Source: Nigrospora sphaerica (Eukaryota > Ascomycota > Sordariomycetes > Amphisphaeriales > Apiosporaceae). Taken from it: 64,000 bases of DNA. Every line of letters begins with the position of its first letter. Positions within the stretch are counted from its first letter, which is position 1. The position numbers were made by a program, and so were the translations under genes. This document shows, one piece after another, positions 23,353-34,771 of the stretch. The notes below the pieces were generated by a model. That model did not search any database. It worked only from the letters and a program-made list of their open reading frames with translations, and was not told the DNA's origin. The stretch lies in assembly GCA_018287875.1 (NCBI GenBank), contig JAGVVL010000001.1, positions 1,302,001 to 1,366,000 of the forward strand, in the 5' to 3' direction.

Positions 23353-25314
23353 GCGAGGCCGACCCTGCCAAGGTAAAAACACGAGGTGGTCATGGTAGCA
23401 TATTCACGGGTTCCATACATCTCATCCTTACATCCCGTCCCATGCCAAACCTATCGCAGCGGGCGGTTTGGGTGTCCTGGGCGGCATCGACATGTCTAAC
23501 CGTCCCATGGGAGTGACCCGATGGCCCGCTCCCAACATGTGTCCATCTTTCAGGACCTACTTATGTATATAAAGGGAGTGGTTGAGAACAGGTGAGAGGT
23601 TCAGGGGCCCTATCGACGTTTTTGTGCCTCACGTAGTAGAACATCTGTGAGGTAGAAGGAAGTCCAAATCAAGCGGCTGAATTCGTACCACCCTGGTTAT
23701 ACGATACGGGTGTACATGCTGAACACGTCCTCGTATCTCTATGCCCGATATCCCTTCATTTTAGACGGTAATGAGCTATGGTAGTAGGTAACAACTGTTC
23801 ACCAGGGTGCCGAAGACGCGCTTGGGGACACGACAAACGGCCCGTGCCGGCGCTGAAGCCAGCATTCGCTGGTCGCCACTAGGATCTCGCAATACGGGCC
23901 ATGAGACGCAGCCGACTCGTCATGTTCCTGTTCAAGGAGAGCGGACAACGACGGGTTTGTGTATATAGCAATTTTCGAGGTCGCACAACTGCAGCAACAA
24001 CTGGCGGCCACGGACCCTTTTTGCCTCATTTGTCCATCCCTCCAAACAGACGGCGTGCAGATGGATGGATGTAATTGCCAAGGGACACAGCCAAGGGGAG
24101 GGCTAAAGTTCCTACTTGAGGGGAGCCCAGGTTCCAAGTTTGGGGGGGGGGGGAAGAGGCGGGGGAGGGCAGGAAAACCTAAGGTGAATTTTTCTAAAAC
24201 CTCACCTCCCGGCAGTCAGACAAATAGCCTGGTCTACGGATCCATGTCCTTCCTGGTGGGAACGGGGTCTGGCTTCTCCCTCGCATCATAGCGCTGCAGA
24301 GTCCCGTCGTACAGAAGGGAAGACTGCAGTAGTTACCTACCAACTGCCTCTTGAGAGCCTCGTATCCAGTTGGGCAGACCAAAAGCATGGTCGAATCGAT
24401 AAGATTGTCGCCGAAGGCGGGGGTTTGAGAAAGATGGGATGGAAGGTAGAAAACGATGCGTTGTACAACCACTGGAGGTCGGGTACTTTCTTTGCCAGGA
24501 TGATGCAAGTACCCAGGTAGATAGGTACTTGGGTGTTTATTTATATCTCACCTCTTGCGTAGGAGGCAAAGCACCCAATACTCAGTGAGGTACCTACATC
24601 ATACCGCTTACGTGACACAAAAAGGGATGGGTAAAGGTTGAGGTTGCCTGCGCAAGTAGATGGAGGTCATGTATGTGCTTTGAGCGAGCTCCTGCTGCTT
24701 ACTTATTTCCTCAAAGTACCAAGGAGAGGTAGGTAAGTAGGTACACGTATGCACATATGGGTAGGGCGTATAGAGGAGATTTGAACTGCGCGGGAAAGGT
24801 GTGCACGATATAGCATCCAGATGGAGCAGAGGAACGAACGACCTGAGGCATCCAAACTACAACCACCACTGGGCCGCCCGACTACTCCTGTTCGAGTCCT
24901 GCTCACCGACTTGGAAATCCTGCTCGCAGCTTTCGTCGTCTTCGGCGCTGGGGGGCGCATGAATGCATCGGATTGGCCAAGCGCTAGGTCGTGTTGCCCA
25001 CCCGCTGGCCATCCTGGACTGAGAGGTCCCGTTAGCACAGCGCCCGAGGCGCCCCTCGTATAAGACCCGCCCGTTCGCTTCTCTTGGACCCCCTCCCCCC
25101 AACCCCCGTCGTCTTGTAGCTGGAGGTCAGTGAGGTACCTGTTTTCCCCTCCAAGGTAGACGACGATTGCTCCTTTCCCTTCTCCCTGACGAGCGACGCG
25201 CGAACCGGCCGACGACGACGACTTACACCGTACTCACCCCGACCCGTTCGAGACTGCTGGAACGTTGCTGCCCCCCTCCCCCGTCCTCCTCCTCCTCCTC
25301 CCCCCCCAGTCGCT
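23353..25314. other. Intergenic between riboflavin synthase and AGM1
   Basis: About 2 kb without a recognised gene. A good TATA box-like word (TGTATATAAAGG) lies near 23564 on the plus strand, but only a 22-codon frame follows. A G12 run lies at 24142-24153 and GGTA-rich words at about 24505-24745. The C-rich 80 nt before 25315 is the AGM1 leader. Confidence 0.5.
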
Positions 25315-26949
25315 ATGGACCGCGAAGCCATCCTTGCCGCTTCCCAGAAGCATGACGTCGTGGCCCTGCCCGGCGGCAAGCTGTACACGTACGGCACCGC
25401 CGGCTTTCGCATGGCCGCCGACCTCCTCGACGGCATCACCTTCCGCGTCGGCCTGCTCTCGGCCCTCCGCAGCCGCAAGCTGAACGGCCAGGCCATCGGC
25501 GTCATGATCACGGCCAGCCACAACCCCGCCAAGGACAACGGCGTCAAGATTGTCGACCCCATGGGCGACATGCTCGAGCAGGAGTGGGAGGCACACGCAA
25601 CCGACCTGGTCAACTGCCCAACCCACGAGGCCCTCGTCGACAGGTACTTTGCCCTGGCCAAGGACCTGCGCATCGACCTCAAGGCCCCGGCCAAGGTCAT
25701 TGCCGGCCGCGACACCCGCCCCTCGGGCATCACCCTCGTCCAGGCCCTCGCCGACGCCTGTGCCGCCACCGGTACCGCCTACACCGACTACAAGATCCTG
25801 ACCACGCCCCAGCTCCACTACCTGACCCGTTGCATCAACACCGAGGGCACCCCGCTGGCCTACGGCGAGGTGAGCGAGGCCGGCTACTACAAGAAGCTCG
25901 CCGACGCCTTCGAGCGCGCCATGCGGGGCAAGAAGATCGACGGCACCCTGGCGGTCGACTGCGCCAACGGCGTCGGCGGCCCCAAGCTCAAGGAGATGCT
26001 GAAGCACCTCGAGGCCAGCGAGAGCGGCCTGGTGTGCAAGGTCGTCAACGACGACGTGCTGAAGCCCGAGGTGCTGAACCTGGACTGCGGCGCCGACTTT
26101 GTCAAGACGCGGCAACGCGCGCCGCCCGTCCCCAAGCCCCAGCCCGGCGACCGCCTGTGCTCGCTGGACGGCGACGCCGACCGCCTCATCTACTACTGGG
26201 TCGACCCCGAGACGAGCACCTTCTTCATGTTTGACGGCGACCGCATCGCCACGCTGGCCGCCTCCTTCATCGCCGAGCTCTTCCGCACCGCCGGCGTCGA
26301 CGGCGAAGTCCGCATCGGCGTCGTGCAGACGGCCTACGCCAACGGTGCCAGCACCAAGTACGTCGAGCAGCACCTGCAGCTGCCCGTCGTCTGCACGCCC
26401 ACGGGCGTCAAGCACCTGCACCACGCCGCCTGCAACTTCGATATCGGCGTCTACTTTGAGGCCAACGGCCACGGCACCGTCCTCTTCTCCACCGCCGCGC
26501 GCCAGGCCTTCGCCCGCAAGGAGCCCCAGTCGCCGGCCCAGAAGGAGGCGCTCGACACGCTCCTGGCCCTGTCGGACCTCATCAACCAGACGGTCGGCGA
26601 CGCCATCTCTGACATGCTCATGGTCGAGGTCATCCTGGCCCACAAGCGGTGGTCGCTGAAGGACTGGGCCATGACGTACCAGGACCTGCCCAACCGCCTC
26701 GTGCGCGTCGAGGTCGGCGACAAGGACCTCTTCCAGACGTACGACGCCGAGCGCAAGCTGTCGCACCCGCCCGGCATCCAGGACGACATCGACCAGTGCG
26801 TCAAGAAGTACACCAACGCCCGCTCCTTTGCCCGCGCGAGCGGCACCGAGAACGCCTGCCGCGTCTACGCCGAGGCCGCCACGCGCTCCGAGGCCGACGA
26901 CCTGGCCAACAAGGTGGCCGTCATCGTGAAGCAGTATGGCGGGGCCTAG
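25315..26949 (+). CDS. agm1: Phosphoacetylglucosamine mutase (AGM1/PCM1)
   Basis: Uninterrupted frame of 544 residues, near the 557 of yeast Pcm1. Active-site phosphoserine Ser68 sits in MITASHNP. The magnesium loop DGDADR is at about 284-289, the sugar-binding EANGHGT at about 381-387 and the phosphate-binding RASGTEN near 506-512, so all four alpha-D-phosphohexomutase elements are intact. It interconverts GlcNAc-6-phosphate and GlcNAc-1-phosphate in the cytosol, the step that commits to UDP-GlcNAc for chitin, N-glycans and GPI anchors. The gene is intronless, unlike most in the window, and its third codon positions are almost all G or C, which opens long false frames on the other strand. 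Confidence 0.97.
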   Translation: MDREAILAASQKHDVVALPGGKLYTYGTAGFRMAADLLDGITFRVGLLSALRSRKLNGQAIGVMITASHNPAKDNGVKIVDPMGDMLEQEWEAHATDLVNCPTHEALVDRYFALAKDLRIDLKAPAKVIAGRDTRPSGITLVQALADACAATGTAYTDYKILTTPQLHYLTRCINTEGTPLAYGEVSEAGYYKKLADAFERAMRGKKIDGTLAVDCANGVGGPKLKEMLKHLEASESGLVCKVVNDDVLKPEVLNLDCGADFVKTRQRAPPVPKPQPGDRLCSLDGDADRLIYYWVDPETSTFFMFDGDRIATLAASFIAELFRTAGVDGEVRIGVVQTAYANGASTKYVEQHLQLPVVCTPTGVKHLHHAACNFDIGVYFEANGHGTVLFSTAARQAFARKEPQSPAQKEALDTLLALSDLINQTVGDAISDMLMVEVILAHKRWSLKDWAMTYQDLPNRLVRVEVGDKDLFQTYDAERKLSHPPGIQDDIDQCVKKYTNARSFARASGTENACRVYAEAATRSEADDLANKVAVIVKQYGGA

Positions 26950-27906
26950 GCGGCTGCGCTCGAGGCCGTAAAGGAGCCCAAAAAGGTCACCGAGCTGGTG
27001 CGGATGCAGGCCGGCCTCGTCCTGCATTCGACATGCACCCGTTTCACCTAGGCCGCGCGCAAGCTTTGATGGTGCCCAAGAGCGTGCGCCCCGGCGGCCA
27101 TCGGTGCTCTCCTTTGCCCGCGTATATGGGAACGAGGTAAGGGGCAATTGCGAGTGTACGTCTTGAGTAAGTTTGTCGGGTATAAATAAAATTTTGGTTG
27201 GTACTGTTCCGACATTATGTTGCCGGGTAGCCAAGGTGTTGGGGGGGGGGGTCGAGCCGTGGACGTTCAGGATGTCCCCAGACCGAGAGAAATCTACCTA
27301 CGGCTTGCTTCACACTTACATAAACGTCCGGACATGCGGCAAGGCAAGAACATTGTGCGCGCATCGGGAGGCCTGGCCCGGCCTGACCGCGTGAGGTGGC
27401 TTGGCCAACAAGCAGCTTCTATTGTGACTTTCTGCCCAGTCCTCCCCATCGACGATGTCAAACGCCGACTGACCCATCGACCTCTTTGCTGCTAACTTAA
27501 GGCATCTCGAGGGACGTGTAAGAATTACAGTGTTTCGTAATCTTCGTCAGTCATCAGGTCTGTCCTGCCCAACCCCTTGCCGGCAGGGCGACCCGACCAA
27601 GCCCGGTTGTTCATCACCTGCGCATGGCCAGCCAAAACCACCTGGCGATTCCCAGCACGGGACGCCCGCGGGCTCGACTCGCCTGTCCCGAGCCGAATGG
27701 GAGGCCGCAGGGTCCTCGGACCTCGCCTAAGAATACAGGACCCAGTGCCTACCGGCTGCACGCCTCGCAGCCAAAAGTGCCCTGTCCGTCCATCACCACC
27801 CAATGTTCCCGCGCGGGCCGCCGTTCTGCAGGATGATTGGAGCGAGAAGGCGCGGCTTCCCTCACTTGCTGGGCGGCAAGGAGACCGCATATTGCGATCA
27901 GCCGCT
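26950..27906. other. Convergent spacer between AGM1 and HMT1
   Basis: About 960 nt between tail-to-tail genes. It holds an AATAAA at 27185-27190, which could serve as the AGM1 polyadenylation signal, and a run of 11 G at 27241. No gene seen. Confidence 0.5.
27185..27190 (+). terminator. Possible polyadenylation signal of AGM1
   Basis: AATAAA inside TATAAATAAAATTTT, about 235 nt after the AGM1 stop and the only AT-rich patch there. Fungal signals are degenerate, so the role is tentative. Confidence 0.35.
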
Positions 27907-29356
<1,450 letters not shown>

Positions 29357-30545
29357 GTTTAGGGAATGGCGGCGGGCGACTCTTGGTTTGGCTCAGAAAG
29401 AAGAGTCCGGGCAGTGCAGGTGGGTGAAAGATGAAGGGTCTTGTCGCGCGGCTTTGGACATAATTTTTTAGTATCGCAAGGCCTAGCAGGGTCTGGTCCC
29501 TCCGATTTCACTCGGGACTAAAAAATACTGCCAGGTGGGCGATGTGGGGGAGTCGTTGTGCGCCTTCACCGCCCGCCGCCTTCCATAACAAGGAAGTCCG
29601 TATGTACTTGTCCGGGCTGGTGAAAGCCAATGAAAAAGCCACTACAATATCTATCCCGCGACGTCCCTCTACATACACTACATACTTCCTAGTAGATACA
29701 TAACGGCAAGAAGTGGATTTGTAGGCCGCTGCATGGTAAACATACCTACCTAATTTATGCAAGTATGTATTTATCCATAGAGACTGCATAGCATCGAGTT
29801 ATCCACTCGGTTGGATTGCGGCGGCTAAACAATCCTGCTCTAAGAACTCGGCGTTCCCAGGACTCTGTAGATGCTAGTTATAACACGTTGAGGTCACAAC
29901 CCGAGGATCTCATCACGAGGCGGGCGCGGTCCCCCTCCCCCCCCCCCTTCCACCCCCCGCTCGTGCCGGCAGATACGCGACATCCGCATTAAGTATTAGA
30001 AATAGGTGCTGGTCCGGACATTTTTAACGCGCCGGGATGATCCCTCCATCCATCGTGGACGCCTCCCTGTGTGGACGAGTACCCCGAATAGAGGCAGTTA
30101 TCTTGGCCAGCGGCGCTCCAAGCCTTGGGCCAAGGGCCTGACAAGTGAGATTGCCGGCTTCCACCATCCTCCAGCAGGCAGAGTGCTCTGCGGGTGCTTT
30201 ACATGAGACCCCTGCAGGTGTGGCCTGGTTCCCCAAGCAAGATTTCCTGACTCCGTGCTTCAGTGTTCCGACCTTAAGAATCCAAAGCCCGAGCCTGTAC
30301 ACACCGCACTGATCATTCAAAGCCTACGCTATGTTTAGAGCTACAGGCGTAAACAGCGCGAATGCCATGGCAAGTCGGAGTCGGACTTAGCGACAGTCTT
30401 GACGCGGGGCCTCCGGCCTCGTCGGGCCGGCTCTTCATCTTTTCAACCGGGCGCCTCCAGCGAGGTCATCCTGCGCATCCTTCACCAAGAAACTGCGTCT
30501 TCGTCAGCATACAGAATAACCCAAAAGAGGGGGGTCCAACGGGAA
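29357..30545. other. Spacer: HMT1 promoter and PER1 3' side
   Basis: About 1.2 kb, both neighbours on the minus strand. A C-rich patch with a run of 11 C at about 29937-29947 is present; no gene recognised. Confidence 0.5.
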
Positions 30546-31721
30546 TCAACCATACCGGTACCACACGGCGGCGGGCAGAATGGTGCCCAGGTGCCAGAGG
30601 CTATGCGCGTCCAAGGCCCCCCAAAGCGGAGGGAAGTCCAGAAGCTCTAGGCTCATGGCCATTATGAGCCACGCCACCACACAGCCAGGCCAGATGGCCC
30701 AAATGCGGCGCGTCTCGCGGTAACGCCTCCAGCTGAAGTAGGTCCACAGCGCATTTTGTACGAGGCCCACCACCACATTGGCCGCCATGTTGTACGTGTA
30801 ATCCCACCTCCAAAGCTTCAGGTACAGCACATGGCAGGCGTACATTGTGCAGCAAGCCAAGGTCCACAGGCGGAGGATGCTCTTGCGGCGCGGCGTGGCC
30901 TTGTCCAGCCGGAACACCAGGATAGGCGCGTAGTACATGCCGTAGAGCACACCGGCGCCGGCCGCGAAGTAATCAAGTTGCTCGGTCGCACGGAAGTCGC
31001 GCATGTGGAAGATGGCGCTGCAGATCCACGTCATGATGCCAATGTAGGCGAACAGCACGTAGTAGCGGCGGAGAGGGTAGCTGCTGGGCACCTGCGTCTT
31101 CAGCTGGACCAGTCCGTTGTAGTGGGTATACAAGTTGCCAAGGCTGAAGAGCACGCTCATGGGTTCCTGCATGCCGAGCACACGGACGAAGGGCCACTTG
31201 CCGTGGAACTGAGTGACGGACTCATGGCGGGCGACCCGGCGCTCCGTGACAATGTGCTGGCAGGTGTAATCGCATTCTTGAGGGCAAGTCCAGAAGAGCA
31301 GGCGGCGGTGCAGAGCTGTCAGAGGACGAGGTTCGTCAGCGCCGCCAGATCATGCCAATGGGTGCCACGGCATGCCGACACGGGCCGGAGCTGGGGAGGG
31401 GGGCGTTCGGGAGGCGAGAAGGAGGAGGGGAGGCAACCACGTACGGATGCTAGTTGGGTTGTTCGTGTTGCAATTTTCGCGCTTGCAGATCTGCGCCGTT
31501 CGGATAGAGGTCAGCCCACGGTGCGTGGCCGGGCTCCGGATTGCGCGGGCGCGCGGGCGCGCGGACGGAGACGGGGACAGTCGCACACATACCTGAACAC
31601 ATCGCTTAAATTCGGGCAGTCGGTCGCCTACCGAGGCTTCCGCGGTGCCGAGAAGCAAGCATAGGGCGAAGACGACGGCGAGGAAGAGAGGAATCTTCGC
31701 AGATACCCGGGGCAGCATCAT
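30546..31721 (-). CDS. per1: PER1-like GPI-anchor remodelling protein (PGAP3 homologue)
   Basis: Exons in transcript order 31721-31593, 31490-31445 and 31315-30546 encode 314 residues. A signal peptide covers about 1-29; the luminal Cys-rich segment carries CVQICKRENC and the family motif LLFWTCPQECDYTCQHIV, followed by about seven hydrophobic segments with the HMRDF motif of the CREST hydrolase superfamily. Family role: removal of the sn-2 acyl chain from GPI anchors in the ER so that Gas1-type proteins can receive a saturated lipid. Two adjacent ATG codons (31721 and 31718) open the frame; the choice changes one residue. Exon junctions were fixed by the SIPLHRRLLFW reading, which matches the family. 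Confidence 0.92.
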
Positions 31722-34700
31722 GTCGACATTGGCTTGCAGGTCTCGGGGAGGAAGGACGGTTTGCGCGGCGCGTGGGAGGGAAGAGAGGAGTCGCTGACGA
31801 TGGGTTGGTATTGCGATGGATAGCGCTATAGCTTCCGGCCGGCTCTTGGAGGTTCGAGGCGGGCTTGGCTGGGTCGACTCAGGCACCACTTGCGCGGGCA
31901 TATACTACCTAACCTAAGTAAGTGTGCTCGGATTGGCTTAGTAACCTTCTTGCCTATGTGAGTGTCGCATTTGTCGGGCGGCCGGGTTAAAGTCGAGACC
32001 GCGGTCCTGCCTTGTTTCACGTGGATGTACGGAGTACCAGGTCGGCGGTACTCGGGCATTACGTGTTGATTGTAGCGTGTAAGCAAGTAGTTGTTGTATG
32101 TAGCGAGCAACCCTGCATTGCTACCCCGGATTTCTTGGCTGGCCGTGCTGCGACATCCCATCGGGAGGAACAACACGGGCAAAGCTCGATGCTTCGTGCT
32201 GTTGGCGTGGCTGCCATTGGCCAGCCATAGCAGGTGTTGCGAATCTCAAAAGGATCCCATACGGACTTCCTCAGGAGCCGGCAGGAAGAGGTGTCCGTGT
32301 ATATCCACTATATTGCTAGTGCGAATTAGCAGTGCGTCCGGGAGGCCCTTGCCCCCGTCCGGACTACCTACCAAAAGGCACGTACACGCCTTTCCTCGGG
32401 TTTGTGCAGCTTAGGTGGCAACTAAAAATGCACCTGCCCCCTTGCTGTCCAAGCCGAGAATGCTTTACCTCTTATGACCGGCTGGCGTGGCAGGTGTTAT
32501 TACGGGATGGGATCGTGACGGCTCTCTCCATAGGCGCCGGGTGTTCTGACCGGGGGCTTTCCAGGCTCCCATGCCTCCATCCCCGGCTCCCGCGAGATTA
32601 TGATCTGTCTCTGGCCCGAGCGGAATCCCACCCGGATGTAACGAAGCAAATCTCACGTTGGACCCGACGTGACGCTTGCAAGTTGACGAAGAATGTATGT
32701 ATGTACTTGTACTTTCCAGCTCGACACTGAAGTTTGGTTATCCAACCACGACTGCTAGCCCGGCTCTTGATTGCCATGCAATTGACGTGGGAATTGAGGC
32801 CAGGCCTCGGCCGGCCCGCTCATTTTGTACTGCTAACCCGGCCCGGACCAATCCCGCCGAGGCAGATCTCCTGCACTACAACCTAGGGCCATCTTTGATG
32901 ATCCGGCCTAGGAAGAACCTAGGTCGCCTTATCGTCATGTTCGCGCGATTCCTAACCTCCAGAACTGACATCCAGCGTGCCCTCCCCTCTACGTTCACTT
33001 TACTCTGCATAGCACCGTGGTCACGAACTGCGACAAGTCCGGTTGGGAAGTGGTGAAAATGGGAACGCTAACTCCACATCTACATACCTATCTACAGCTA
33101 CACGGGTAGGTCAAGTATCAATCAGGGAAAGACCCGTCGTGGGTGCCATCACTACACCATCCAATTACACCACAAAAGTAGTGTACAATGCACCGTGATC
33201 CGTACTTACCCACTTGGAATATCCAAGCATACGAAGCAATTCAGGCATAGAACACCCTCAGTCAGCTTGCAAATGGCAATGACCTTAGAGCCGGCAGGCA
33301 AGCAGGGCTGACGGGTAGGTGGTGCCGGGCGAGCTGGGCAAGACGTCGAGGTTTGCACTGCATAAGGTCGGCGATGACGCTTCAAGTCCTGCAGATGCAA
33401 AAATCTCTCGTTAGCTGCGAATACATCCGAGGCGTATGTGCGAAATGGGGGGCGAAAGATTGAGAATACATCAGAAACCAAATTTATAAGCACCGCTCAT
33501 CCTCACCTCCCCGCCAAACCCAACCCGCTCGACAGAGCACCGAGAAGCGCGCCAGCATATGACGATCCCGAGCGCGCTCCCCATACGGCCAAATCGAGGC
33601 GAGCCAGGCCGCAGGCGGTTCGGCCAGAAGGGTTTTCGAGGCCCGAGGATGGCCTCATACGGCTCTTCCTAAGCTACTTATGGTTATGTTTTGGCACTGC
33701 AAAGAGTGTCCGAGGGTCATCATGTAAAGAAAAAGAGTACGCGTGGTGTGCCACCGGCCTAAGGCGCGGTCAAGGAAAATGTCACTTACCACCGGGGACA
33801 AAGAAAGGCTGCGACACGTCATCTGCCGGAAAAGGCCGTCGAGTGCTCTCCCGGAAGAGCCAACCGATTTTTCACGATCATAGCCACATCGCCGCCGGGC
33901 GCAGCGACAGGCATCAGGTTGTCGTTCGCTCTAGAGGGCCGGGCCCGAGAGGTGTGAGAGCGAGATGGGAAGTTTGCTCTCCAAGGTCGATTTTTTTTCC
34001 CTCCAAGGAATGGCGCCCAGCAATCCGTGCGCGCCGTACATTTTCCCGCCTTGTAGTGGGGCCAGATAGCAAAAGCGGGGGCTCAACACGGGATACCATC
34101 GGACCGTTGCGACCTCCCCTGGAACCAGCTACTGAGAGGTACACACCTTATCCTGGTCTATTTAAGACACGGAGCCACGCCATGTACACATCTATCGAAC
34201 GTCCAGATGCTAATCGAATACATGGTATTAAGCCTACCTGCTTCTTGTTTCCTCCTAGCCTTTTCTCTCCTGCTTAGATGCATGCTTGAGAGCCTCTTTA
34301 TCTTACTCGAGGCCACCGCCGGAATCCACACCATCTTGACGGGCTAGTGCTGACGTTTCGGCTCCCGAGCGAAAGCCCGCCGCCGAGGTCCCCCCCGATA
34401 CTTCTTCTATCAAGGAGGCGGACGGGTCGGTTACACAATCAACTAGGGATCAGGCATTGCAAGATTGAGAAGTTGTCCATTTGCATCTGAGAGAAGTCTG
34501 AGCCCAAGCTCATTCTACTATCCATTACGCACGTAACCAACGACGGCAACCGATACCTAAGCCCAATACATCTGCTGCCTTGTTGCTCGAATGCTTGGCC
34601 AGGTAAGAAGGGGAAAAAACCTCGGACCAACAAGGACCCTAGAATTCGCAATAGTGTTTATACACGAGGTGCCAATCTCCTTGTGCACCCCCATCTGCTT

Positions 34701-34771
34701 CCAATTTCAAATTTCAACTCGTTGCTCGTCATCATATCGTGAGGTTGCCGTGGGCAAGTGCCACCCTGGCG
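31722..34771. other. Intergenic between PER1 promoter and ACE1 3' end
   Basis: About 3 kb with no recognised gene. The longest frame (33438-34277, plus) reads as basic, low-information protein without family resemblance. TACC-type words occur near 33080 and a TATTTAAG word near 34158. A small real gene could be missed. Confidence 0.45.

Noticed and set aside
23564..23790. TATA box-like TGTATATAAAGG followed by a small frame
   Set aside because: Only a 22-codon frame follows, with no supporting signal.
24880..24905. TGTTCGAGTCCTG resembling a tRNA B box
   Set aside because: Flanks do not pair as a T-arm and no A box or acceptor stem is found upstream.
25234..27234. 666-codon minus-strand open frame opposite AGM1
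   Set aside because: Valine/leucine/glycine-rich reverse image of a GC3-saturated real gene whose catalytic motifs are all on the plus strand.
33438..34277. 279-codon plus-strand frame
   Set aside because: Basic low-information translation without resemblance to any family; kept as possible but not annotated.
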